Shown here piece by piece: positions 47,181 through 57,932 of a stretch of DNA of 64,000 nt; the stretch's first letter is position 1, and each line of letters opens with the position of its first letter. A program made the translations under genes and the position numbers. Below the pieces are notes generated by a model. That model was not told where the DNA came from. It did not search any database and saw only the letters and a list, made by a program, of their open reading frames with translations. The stretch is from Deuterostichococcus epilithicus (Eukaryota > Chlorophyta > Trebouxiophyceae > Prasiolales > Stichococcaceae): assembly GCA_033439295.1 (NCBI GenBank), contig JAVTLE010000005.1, forward strand, positions 3,832,501 to 3,896,500, in the 5' to 3' direction.

Positions 47181-49512
47181 CTGGAGTGTGCGCAATATGA
47201 TGTCGGCAAACGTGCGATGCGAATAGGGCATGCCACCCGACTTGTTCGCGTCGCCGTGGCGCTGCACAGCCGCCGACAGCCGCACCTGGAGTGCAATCGT
47301 CAACAGTGTCGTAAGACATGGCGTCACATCATTTGGTGGAATCATGGAGGCGCAGCAGGCGGTTGCCGGACTTGTCTCGTGGCGGCGTAGGTTGCGGCGG
47401 CCGCCTAATGCACCGCACACGGCAATGACAGCAGCCACGGCGACAAGTCCGCAACGGTGTCTGGGAGTCTCGTGCAGGGAGTCAGCTCATGCGGGCTGCG
47501 CGCCGGGTGACGCGCGCAACACGCAGCCATGTATTGGGGAGTAGGAGGAGTGTAGGAGGCCAATCATCTTTTCGCTGTAACAAGTCCGCACCTCGTTCAG
47601 GCGGAAGGCCTTGTCGCGGAGTTCCTCCCGCAGCACAGTGCTGATGCCGAACAGTGTGGAGGCCCCAACGGTGACCAGTCCCGATCCCGGCAGGAACAAC
47701 TGCTCGCCTGGCTCGGAAGAAATGAAAGACACCGGTTTTCAGGTTGCCCAAATTCGCTTCAATGTGCAATTGAAGCAACCGCGTCAGCTGCCGGCGGGCC
47801 GCCGGGGGCTGCAGGCACCACCGTGTCCAGAGATCTGCTCGCAAAGTCTTGAACATGGCCACGTCCGAAGCTGCCGCATCGTGACATGAAAAGCGGCCCC
47901 TACAGTAAGCATGGCACATCGCATTTGAGGTGGCAAGACATGCAGCACGTCAGGTGTCCGCGTTCACAGCAGCATCAGGCGGCATGGCACATAGCTCGTC
48001 AGCTGCGGCTGGGAGACGCTTCCCCTCGTGCATTTGCCACAAGGATCTGCGAAATGACTCAAGTACATAGGTCGCTGTCAGACAGCCCTTGCCAAGCGGC
48101 ACCGCCACATCTTGTCTTGTGTCTGCATATTGCTGCAAAAAATTCGCAATACATATCCCACCTGTGGCGCTGCAGATCATGCTCAAGCCGCTGACACATA
48201 TCCCCTCAGAGTCAAACCATGGACACACACCTGCGGAGCCAGAGACGATGATGTAGCCGCTGTCGGGGCTGTCATTCAGCAGTGGCACCAACGCCTTCGC
48301 GACCAGCCAGTGCGCCACAGCGAGGTTCAGGATCTGCTGCGTAACCTCCGACAGCGGCTGCTCCAGCAGCGGGCCTGCATGCGCCAGGAATGCGCCGGTC
48401 AAACTTCCTGGATGACTCATCATTAGCACGCTCCTTGCCAGCACTGGTCTGTGATGCCCGGTGCGGCAGCATGCAGCATGTCCGCCACTTCAACCAACCA
48501 AACCCACACATTGCTGGCAAAGCACTGCGCTGTGCTGGCCTTTGCCGTGGGGTGCGTCATGGGTTGGGGGCAGGTTGGTGAGGATGACAGGAGACCAACA
48601 GGCCAGCATGCAGGAATCTCAAAGACGGCACACCCTTTTGCCACCAGGAGCCGATGGAAGTCACAACGAAGTCGATCGTCCCATACTTGGAGCTGATCTC
48701 CTGCGCCAGGAGCTCGACGCCGGCCTCGGTTCCAACGTCCGCCTCCAGCACCTGACGACACCACGCATATGAGTTGGCATAGGCGCACTCTACAAGCGTG
48801 GAGAATTTGACAGAGCAGGCATGGTGTGGCTGGTGCGTTGACGATTGCAGCGCTGGCTCGAGAATGTCGTCTTACAGATATACAATCTGGTTCGAGGTAG
48901 GCAAAGTCAGATTCAGCAGGATCAACATGGTGCTATGAAGAAAAGGGCTGCAGGCCTCAGCTGTTCCAGGCCATGTTAGGCGCGCTTTGCATGCTGTGCT
49001 CCATGCAGCATGCACGCTGTGCTTCAAAATCTGTGCTGTGCTTGCCCAAGTGCACCTTTGATCTTCACAGCTGTGCATGTGCAGGGGTCTTGAGCAGGCA
49101 GACCTGCAGTTTGTCGCTTGGCACTCCAGCGACATCCGCCTCCAGGCGAGCGGCCCCCTTGGCATCGCGAACTGGCGCAACCACTGACGCTTTGCCCTCC
49201 AGCAAAGCCTGCAGAACGGACTGTCTAGGTCTGATGGCGGTCCAGCGTTTGCTGATTGCACAGAAAGCACAGCAATTGCACCTTAGGTAGCCCTGACTGT
49301 CTGGAGGTTGCTCACCCTGATAATGCCGGAGCCGATGATGCCGGACCCACCTACAAGGCTTGAAAATGCGTGCTCATCGATTTCGATGCCTTGAACAGCC
49401 TTTCAAAGCTATGCGTATGCCGTTTGTACGAAGTTGTGAGCTGATGCTGACGCATATGCAGCTGCTGAGGGTGCGCACCTGTAACGACGGCGGTTTTGCC
49501 CTCGAACGCCAT
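47181..49512 (-). CDS. atypical short-chain dehydrogenase/reductase-like protein, at least 7 exons
   Basis: Rossmann-fold SDR. Minus exons: 49512-49479 (MAFEGKTAVVT), 49350-49316 (GGSGIIGSGIIR), 49208-49104 (ALLEGKASVVAPVR), 48752-48634 (VLEADVGTEAGVELLAQEIS and SIGSWWQKG), about 48420-48235 (PLLEQPLSEVTQQILNLAVA, SGYIIVSGSAG), 47707-47592 (LVTVGASTLFGISTVLREEL) and 47285-47181 (VRLSAAVQRHGDANKSGGMP). The TGxxGxIG cofactor loop is present (VTGGSGIIGSGI). The catalytic YxxxK is not: the region where it should fall reads VTVGASTLFGIST. This resembles the group of plant/bacterial SDR-like proteins that keep the fold without the Tyr. The end is uncertain: the last listed exon stops at a GC donor (CTCCAG|GCGAGA) or reads on as far as 46824. 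Confidence 0.8.
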
Positions 49513-50727
49513 GGTTGAGCAACACAAGCAGACGTATGTAAGGTGTAAATTGATGATTGGTTGCAGAGACTGAGACCAACACTATGCCATGTCGTGCATT
49601 ACATCAAGATCTGGAGGCTTATGTCAGGCGCTCCCAGTGGAGCCCCAGTTCTCAGCCAGGCGTCAGACTTGACTGTCAGTTATTGGGGACCGGAATTCTA
49701 TCGCTTAGTCACGCCCGACCAGGCCAAGATCGCCGTCGTCACAATATCAGCTCCCGTGGTTGGAAAGTCACAGATTTGCAGCGGCGTTCTTCTCTTGCTA
49801 TACCCTCTCGTGACGACGCTTCTTGGCTTGACCCAGCGTAGTCGGGCTTCGATCACTCTCTTTGATCGAACCTTTTCGAAACCTGTAGTGCTGTTCGAGG
49901 CGTGATCCCCGTCTGTCCTGTCTGGTTAGAACAGTGGTCTGAAGGCAAGCAATGATTCGAGCTCGTGGCGACGCTAACACCTCTCATAGCAAATTTAGAC
50001 GGGTGAGCAGTTCAACGTGAAGACGGCTCGAGTCTGCGCATTCCCGATCACCTCGCGTCCTGGCCAGGTACAATGGAGAAGGTGTCTGGGACAGACATGT
50101 AACCGCCTCGCATCGGCGGTGCTGGTCCTCGTGCAGGAGCTTGGGATGGGGATCGCTAGGTCCTTGCCAGCTGCGAATACTACTGCACTCCTGACACAGC
50201 CTCCGCTCTCCCGTACCCAAGGAAAGGTCCGACTCAGAGCTGTGACCAATGCATGCCAATTCAGGCGGTTGCTGGGAGAGGCAAGCGGTGGCTGGCTGGC
50301 AATTGGCAGCCGCTGGGCGTGTGACGATTGCTGCTGAGCGACATCTGGTTGCCGAATGAAGCGGCATGGTGAAGCAGCAGCCAGACGCCAGCATTGCTCC
50401 CGCGGACAAGCTTCGCAGCCCCCCCCAACTTTAGAAGTAGCCTGACGGCCGAAACCGCCAGCCCCCAGCCATCTAGTCGTCTGACCGCCAGCCAGGGGTC
50501 TCGGGCCAGTAGTCCACGTCCGGTGCCGCAGCCGCCTGCTGGTTGTGCTAATTAAACCCGGCGGTGCATGCCACACAGCGGCGGCTGCCGACGCAAGCAA
50601 CTCCCGCCTGCCCTGACAGGGCAGCCGCGAGCTAGCAGGGACGCCTTTCGGAGTGCCTCTTGGCCCCAGGCTCTGTGAAGCCTGCTAAAGCCTGCCGCCG
50701 GGCACTGCGCACGTGCGAAGACAGCAC
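49513..50727. promoter_or_regulatory. divergent upstream region of the SDR (-) and sialidase-like gene (+)
   Basis: A 1.2 kb gap between start codons. A plus-strand ORF at 49561-49905 begins at a non-ATG codon and has no recognisable domain, so I treat it as chance. The part next to the sialidase-like start is very GC-rich. Confidence 0.4.
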
Positions 50728-53700
50728 ATGCGGGCGGCCGCACCGGCGCGGCGGCAGCAGCCGCAGCTGCGCGGCGCCTTGGCGCGCGTGGCGGCGGTGG
50801 CGGCGCTGGTGGCGGCAGCGTCGGTGATATCCTTCCAGCTGGGCTCCGGGCGGCTGGCGGGCCTAGTGCCGCTGCCGGCGCCGCCGGTGTGCGCCCAGCC
50901 GCTGCTCAACGCGACGGCGGCAATCGCCGGCGGCCGTCCCAACAAGCCACAGCAGGTGGGCGTGGTGCATCATAAAAACCCTATTTCAGATTCCCAACAG
51001 AGTCTGAAAGGCGTGGCCCACCATGCAGAAGCATGCTCTGGCGCGCAAGGCTGGCAAATGCGATATGCTATCGTCACTGCGTCCAGCGGCAGCGCTGCTG
51101 CATCAAGTGCCAACACAGCCTCCCCATCCCAGACAGCCTGCCCAGACTCCCGACACCCGCCCTTGCAGGAGGGCGACCTGCAGGCCAGCTTCCAGCTGCC
51201 GGGCGATACCCTGGCGGAGCGCACCTTTGTGGCGCAGCTGGAGGCGCCAGCGCGCTTCGTCGCGTCGCCGTCCATCCTGGCGCTGCCGTCGGGGCGGCTG
51301 CTGGTGCTGTACGAGAAGTGAGGCGCCCCCAGCAGCAAAACGCCCGGCCGCCGTCTCCATCGCCTGGCGACAAGCCAGCAGCACGACCAGCGTGCTTGCG
51401 TGTCATCGCCTGATGCCACGACCAAAGCACCATGCCGCAGCCGTGCAAGGGAGCATGGCCCTAGAAACCCCTACAACGCTACAGTGCTTGCTCCGCACAG
51501 GCAGGCGGCGTGGGGCGTGCACGCGCCGGAGACATCCACCAAGGTGGTCATGGCGTCGGACGACGGCGGCGCCAGCTGGCAGCACGTCGGCTCGCCGCGG
51601 CCGCTGCACTGGCCGTCCATCTTCCAGTGCGCCTCGGGTGGGTGCGCGACGCTGCATGGTGTTTAGCAATGAGGCGTTTGATAGCAAGACACCATACGCA
51701 GAAAGCCTTGCGCGCCGTTGCCGGTTGAGGATGACAGTGCCTCCCCGCTCCTCCCTTCACAGGCTTCATAGGCGTTTACATCTGTCGAGGCTCCCGTGTG
51801 CCTGCTCCAGGTGTGTACATCATCGGGGTGGAGCGCCACTTCTCGGCGGACAACAACATCGTCGTGACCCGCATGCTGGACGAGGGCGGAGCACGCTGGA
51901 GCGTCCCCGCTCGCGTCACCACGGTATGTTATCTGATCTTCAGGCAGGTCAAGCTTTCGGTCGGTGTGGTGGTTGCGTTGCCTGAGTGAGGCGCGCGCTG
52001 GAGCCCTATACCCTAAGACCTAAGGCCTCTCCACCGCTGGTCAGGGTCGTTCCAGAACTGCTAGAGGAGTCTGGCACAAGTCTCTGAAGGTCAGCGCGCA
52101 CGGGAGCCCCCCTGGGACGCACTCTCGATCAGGCAGGTTGGATTTGGCAGCTTGGCTGTCAGCAGGGAACAGTCGATTGAGACCTCTGGGCGGGCGCCGC
52201 GGCAAGGGGTGTCCGGATTCTGGGCGGCGGAGCTCAGGACTCTGCGGCCCTGCGAGTGCCTCGTTGACGTGCGGCCCGGCCGCAGTAGTGGCCGCCGCAG
52301 CAGCAGAGACAGCAGGAGGACCCGCGCTGCCTGGGCTCTGCGCGCAGCGCTGGTCGGTGTCCTTGTGTGTGGGGAGCCGAGAAGTGGGGTTGTTGCCGCT
52401 GTTGTGGGGGCTTCCGCTGGAGTGCGTTGACTGCTTGCTGGACTCGGCATCCATCAGCGCAGGGTCAGCACAGCGGACCGCAGTCACGCCAGACTACACA
52501 TGTAGGCTCAGCCCCGATCTAACTCAAAACGCTGCTGGGCCACCGCTGACTGCAGGGGCTGAGCGCGGTGATGGCTAACACGGGAGTGGACGTGTCGTGG
52601 GGGCGCGTCACCAAGCCTTTTGAGATCATCCCTGTCAAAGGGAACCCCGTCAAGGTGCTGGGCAAAGTTTCCTGCCAAGGTTCCAGCCAAGGAGCCAATT
52701 TTCGCAACAAAGTCTGCATGCTGCAGTGGCCCCTAGGCTGACGGCAGGCCGTGCAGCTCACCTGCTTGCGCGGCTGAACAACCAGCAGTCGACTCGATCG
52801 TGCCCGGGCCTGCGCCTGCGGCTGCAGCCAGCCATGCGGTGCCGCCCTGCGCCGTGGTGCAACCTGCCCCCATCATCGCCGGCAGCCGCGGCTGTCCAGC
52901 AGGCCAGCTTTCAAAGAGGTCGCTGCACTCCACAGTGGCTGCCATTTAGCCGGCTTGCGCCCCCGCCCGGTGTTGACCTGCTGAGCGTTTCTGCGGCGCA
53001 GGCGTCAAACATCATGCACCAGGCGGAGATCAAGATCAGCATGGGGCCTGACCGTTTCTCGTGGACCAACCCGCCGCGTGTCAATCTCACAGTGGAGGTG
53101 CGTCCTCACTCCAGCGTGCAAGCGGCCCATCAGCTTGTTTGGACAAGCAGATCTTCTGGACCTGTTCTGGCTTTTGCTAGTAACTTCAGCACAAGGGCAC
53201 AGGCCCCATGTGCTCTCCCCCACACATCGGGCTGTGTGTGCGGATCAGGGTCCTGCCGCATGCCCAGCAGCACAGGCCGGCCGACGTCTTGAGACGGCGC
53301 TTTCTGGTGCTGTCCCCACTGGGCCACAGGCAGCCACAGCTCGCCTGTGCTTAGCAGCTGTCACTCAGATGCGGGTCCGCCTTTCTGGCTGCACGTGGGT
53401 CCTGTCAATGTGCCTTTCAAGGTGCTCGTGCAGGACTCCCGGGGTTTCCCTGTGAACACGCTGGTGAAGGTGGACTTCGAGCCGCACCCACTGTTCTTCC
53501 GCATCCTGGCGGTCGACCACTCCCACAACTTCCTGCAGGTGTGCAGCTGCTACCTCTTGCGTTGCAGTTGGCGCACAAGCACACAGCTCCTGTTCGAAGC
53601 AGCAGAGGCTGATTTTGACGCAGCTGATGTTGATCTCCACCCAGGCGCGACTCTGCTTCCGAGAAGCACGACCAGCGATGGTCTCCTTCAGCCGCTCAAG

Positions 53701-56700
53701 CCTTCCGCTGCGCTACAGCAGTGACTTTGGGATCTCATCCGACTCGCCACACATTTATCTAAAAGCTAACTCACACAACGGTCCTGGGCCGTGTCATGCC
53801 CAGCTCGGGAGATTCCCTTCCTGCTGCAATGCACTCGTCCTGATGGCATGACCCGTCTCTGCGGCGCAGCTGCGGCTGGAGCGCTTCACGCTGTACTGGA
53901 CCGGCGGCGATGTGGTCATCGAGGAGGGTGCGACGCTGCGGGTGGGCTCGGGGGCGCATATCTACGGCGGCGTCGACTGGGTGTCCATGGGGATGTCCGC
54001 TGACGAGACACAGGATCTGACGCGGCCCGAGGTGCGGGCGCTTCCCAGCACCTCTTCATGCCGCGAATGCCGAGGAAGTTTGCACGAAGTCTGGAGGGCG
54101 TCTGCTTTCCGTCTCTGCATGCTATGCGATAACTCAGGATGCGCCAGACATGCAGTTCTCAGCCAGCAGCTACCCATGAGCCGCTACTGCTGTTTGCGCT
54201 GTAGGCGTGGACGTTCACGGAGCCGCTGGGCAACCCTGCCAGCGTAAGGGTACAGGACATGGCGGCCTTGTTCGACGTCGCCTTCCGGCCCGACTATGTC
54301 GTCCGCAAGTCCATCATCGGCTTCGACCACGATTTCATCCACGACACCGCAGCGGCGCTGGACGCCGGCTTCGGCAGCCTGTACTGGATGGAGGGCGTCG
54401 CCGTGCGGCTGCAGGTAGTGGACACAGCGTTCCAGGGGTCCAGCTCTTGAACCCAGGCTGCGCTGCAATCGTCGTGGCGCTGGCGGCTGGCTTGGCGCAC
54501 CCTTTTCCACGACCCTGGTTGTAAGTGTGCCCCTGCGGCCGCAATGCCTGATGTCCTGATGCTGAACGATTCTAGTGATGAGCAGATGAGCGACCCCGGC
54601 ACTCGGACCCTGCAGGACCGGCGGGGCGCCAGCGGCAAGCTGCTGGTCACGCTGCGCGTCAACAACGACCTGTTCTGCGACATGGCGGCGCTAGTGGCGC
54701 TCGACGATAGCGCGCTGCGGGAGCAGCAATTGCAGGCGCCTGCTCCAAGCGGCCTGGCGGTGGCCATCGCGGCGGCTGCCGATCCTGCTGCCGTCGCACA
54801 CCGCCGGCGGCGCCGGCGGCGGGCGCTGCAGCGGGTGCCACCGGGTAAACATTCTGGGTTCTGGTGGCGGAGGCGAGCACGGCGGCGCTTGCAGCAGGAG
54901 ATGCAGCAGCGGGATGGTGGAAATAGTGGATCAGCTGCCAAGGCGGGCGCCACAGCTGCAGAGGCGGCCGCCTCTGAGCTGCAGCAGCGGCAGAGCGCCG
55001 CCGACGCGGCGCTGCCGCTGCTGTCTGCGGCAGCTGCAGACGCCGCGGCGGCGCAGCAGGCGCAGCCGCAGGCGCTGACGGATTCTGCTGAGGATGTCGT
55101 GCCTGCGCCGGCTGCGACGCCGCGCCTCGAGCGAGAGTTCCTGCGCTTCAGGTGGGGTGCAAGAGTGGCCCTGGCCTGGTTGTGAGCGGCGATCGGCATC
55201 CCTGAACAGTGGGAATGTGCACGTTCGTGCCAGGTGCCAGAGAGGTCCGAGCGGCGGGAGTCCTGTCACTGAGCTTGCATTGCTGGCTGCGGGTGCAGCG
55301 AGCGTCTGCCCTCCAGGCCAAGCCCTCTGTGTCTTCTTCATCATCAAGCGCAAAGAGGCTGGCAGCTGCGCACCCTGACAGAGTCCGCAACCCCTGTCTA
55401 GGAACGTGCCTGGCCTGGCCATCGGGCACCCAGCGATCCTGTACGACAACACGACCGACCTGTACTGGATGGCGTCCAACATGAACCGCGACTCCACGCG
55501 GCGCTGGCGACAGCCGTGGCAGAAGGACCGCAAGAAGCTGCACATCACCCCCTTCTCCAAATGCGAGGTGGGCCGCGCGGCAGCACCCTCACCTCCGAGC
55601 AGCTTACTCCTGCAGCCCCTCGTCGAGTAATGATGGATAAGTGAGTGATGGCCTGCCGGCGTGCGGGAAGTTTCCTCACCGCCGCCACTCAGCCTCTGAA
55701 GTCCAGTCTGCAATGGCAGGTGGACCGCACGACCACACGGTCGTGCTTCAGCAGCGATGTCATCAACTGCTGGCCCGCACACGTTTTTACGTGCAGACCC
55801 TGTCGATGCTGAGGCTAGGATCTCTGGTTCAAAGAATCTTAGATCGACCGCACGACCGTTGGGCTGTACGGCAGTGGCAACGCCATCAGCTTGTGGCCCG
55901 CCGACGTGCTGTCAGTCTGCCAGTAACTGCCCGCCAACCTCTTGTACCACCTTGCAGGTGGACCGCACGACCATGGGCCTGTACTACAGCGGCAATGCCA
56001 TCGACTGGTGGCCTGCCGGCGTGCTGGACTACCACCTGGACTTTGCGGAGCACTTCACGTACCCCCACATGGCGGTGTCGGGCGATGACCTGCTCGTCGT
56101 CATGCGTGCGACGGCGCCACCGCTTAACGATACTGCGACCAGCAAGTGGTACGTTCTCAGGATCAGAAACTTGCAATTCTGTTGGCGGTCTCGTTGCAGG
56201 AACCGTAACTAATGCGTTGCGAGACAGCGCTTCAATCAATGGTGCCTCCAGTTGTTCAAGCTGGTTTGAGGGGTTTGCATGACGGCTGAGGCGCCGAGAC
56301 AGCTGCATTGGAACAGCAGCGCGGTGGCCGCACTCACCACCGCGCCGCTAGTTCACCAACGCCACTGCGACCACATCAAGGTCTGGTGCGAGGGCTCGGG
56401 GGCGTTTGAGACTGTCAGGAACTCTTTGACGCCCGTTGGTGGTGGTGGTGGTGGGGGGGCAAACGGCGCCGCGGCCAGCACGTGGCGCGCCACTGTGATG
56501 CGCTGCTGGTCGTGCACCATTGATTGGGTTCGGCTCATTGGCAAGGCTGGCGCCTTTGTGCGCCGCTCCGCACGACCCCCGCACGACCCTCTGCCGTCTG
56601 CCAACCGGGTTTGTGCCTGTTTTGGCTTCAAACCCATACTTTTGGTGTCCCCTCTCTGCGCAGGTACAACAATCACAACAGCAATGCCGTCAGCTTTCAT

Positions 56701-56796
56701 CGGGTGGTGGACTTCCGGCGCTATGCCAACGTTGCATGGGCGACGTACGAGGGCGAGTACACTCAGCGGCCCCGCGTGGTGTCCTCCGTGAACTGA
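50728..56796 (+). CDS. membrane-anchored BNR/Asp-box sialidase-like protein, many exons
   Basis: Beta-propeller protein of the exo-alpha-sialidase-like superfamily, probably in the secretory route. ATG 50728 begins an N-terminal anchor (residues about 20-38, ARVAAVAALVAAASVISFQL). Resolved exons: 50728-50955, 51169-51317 (SPSILALPSGRLLVLYEK), 51501-51637 (VVMASDDGGASWQHVG, an SxDxGxxW Asp-box; HWPSIFQCASG), 51811-51923 (VYIIGVERHFSADNNIVVTR). Later segments follow the same family: WTFTEPLGNP, YWMEGVAVRLQ, KLLVTLRVNND, AIGHPAILYDNTTDLYWMAS, DWWPAGVLDYHLDFAEHFTY with PHMAVSGDDLLVVMRAT, and the final NNHNSNAVSFHRVVDFRRYA ending at a TGA at 56794-56796. Between blades there is extra coding sequence at 52570-53540 (DVSWGRVTKPFEIIPVK; PFKVLVQDSRGFPVN) and a low-complexity Ala/Gln/Arg insertion at 54760-55130. 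Substrate unknown; green algae are not known for sialic acid. Confidence 0.75.
55720..56030 (+). repeat. three copies of an exon start in the sialidase-like gene
   Basis: AGGTGGACCGCACGACCA recurs at 55718, as AGATCGACCGCACGACCG at 55841, and at 55956 in the real exon (VDRTTMGLYYSGNAIDWWPA). Offsets are 123 and 115 bp. Each copy runs on for about 60 aligned bases (the copies read ...SSDVINCWPA and GLYGSGNAISLWPAD). The upstream two lie in the intron. Confidence 0.85.
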
Positions 56797-57932
56797 TGTT
56801 CTCCTGGGAATTGTTGGAAGGCTAGTGAGAGCTGTGGCCCTTCAGCGGCGGTTCACCCCTTGAGTGGCAAATCACCCCTTCAGTGGCACTCCACCTTCAA
56901 CGCTGCCAAGGAGCGGTGCAATGGGTGCTAGCGCCGCAGGCAGCCGCTGGCGGTTGCGCGCACAGCTGCGGCCGGCCACACATTGTGCAATGCCCAGCTC
57001 AACCAGTTTGCCCCGACGGCACTGGTTGAGGTGCCGGGAGGCGGCCATATACGCATGGCATGAAGGGTTGCGGCAGCTGCCGCGCGGCTTGGGACGTGTC
57101 AGAGATGAATGAAATAATGGTGAAGCAAGTTCAGTGAAGCTTTGCTGTTAGGTATGTTTTGCAGCAGAAGTAGAACACGCCAACTTCAGTGTCGAAGCAT
57201 GTGAAGCAGACATCGATGACTTGAACAGTGCGTCGTCAATTAATCAAGGTGTCCTGCGCCTAGCAGCTGCACTCTGGATGCGTATGCCGTGCCCTGCTAC
57301 GCAACTGCTGCTGCTGCATGCGCTACTGAATCGATGACGTATCAATCTCAGCTTACCGTCCGTCGGTTAAATACTGGCTGGAGGTGCTACCAGCAGCTGG
57401 TAGTATGTCACGTGCAGTTGACGTATTGCAGGGTATACTCGAATGGAGGTCGCGACTCACGTGCAACATTACATAAGACCTGCAAACTGTCAACAGACAC
57501 CACGTTTCTTGCGGCTTCGCGACGCAATACAGAACGCTATTCAGCCAGTGGCTGGTCCGGATTCGCAACGCAGCCATCTCGCACGCCTGATAGGGCCTGT
57601 GAATGGGTAAGTACTCCAACAAGGTACACATCGGTGTAGCGGGGGCTTGAAGCCTGCCCTCGAAAGCGTTTGCGTGACAAATACGCAAGCTTCGACGCGC
57701 ACGACGGAGACACGCATTGACATTATGTGCTCTGCATACTGGCTGAGCTAGCGATCTCACACACGTCAGACCGGCAGCGGCCGCAGCGTGGCCAGCAGCG
57801 TGACAGCATCAGCTTCCAAGCTTGTCAGACTCGGGCAGCGAACAGCCGGCACCGCGTGGCCGGCTGCCGTTGCACTGCATGCGGCGCCCCAGCTGCCGCT
57901 AGGTGCGCAGCCGCACTCGGTGGGGTGGCGTG
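56797..57932. other. intergenic region between sialidase-like gene and TFIIB
   Basis: 3' UTR of the sialidase-like gene and promoter of TFIIB. A small internal repeat (CCCCTTGAGTGGCAAATCAC and CCCCTTCAGTGGCACTCCAC) lies at about 56857-56896. No coding signal recognised. Confidence 0.45.

Noticed and set aside
49561-49905. 115-codon ORF between the SDR and sialidase-like genes
   Set aside because: Starts at a non-ATG codon, has no recognisable domain and no splice or composition support.
56857-56896. tandem CCCCTTGAGTGGCA / CCCCTTCAGTGGCA pair as a regulatory element
   Set aside because: Only two imperfect copies in a 3' UTR; nothing ties them to regulation.
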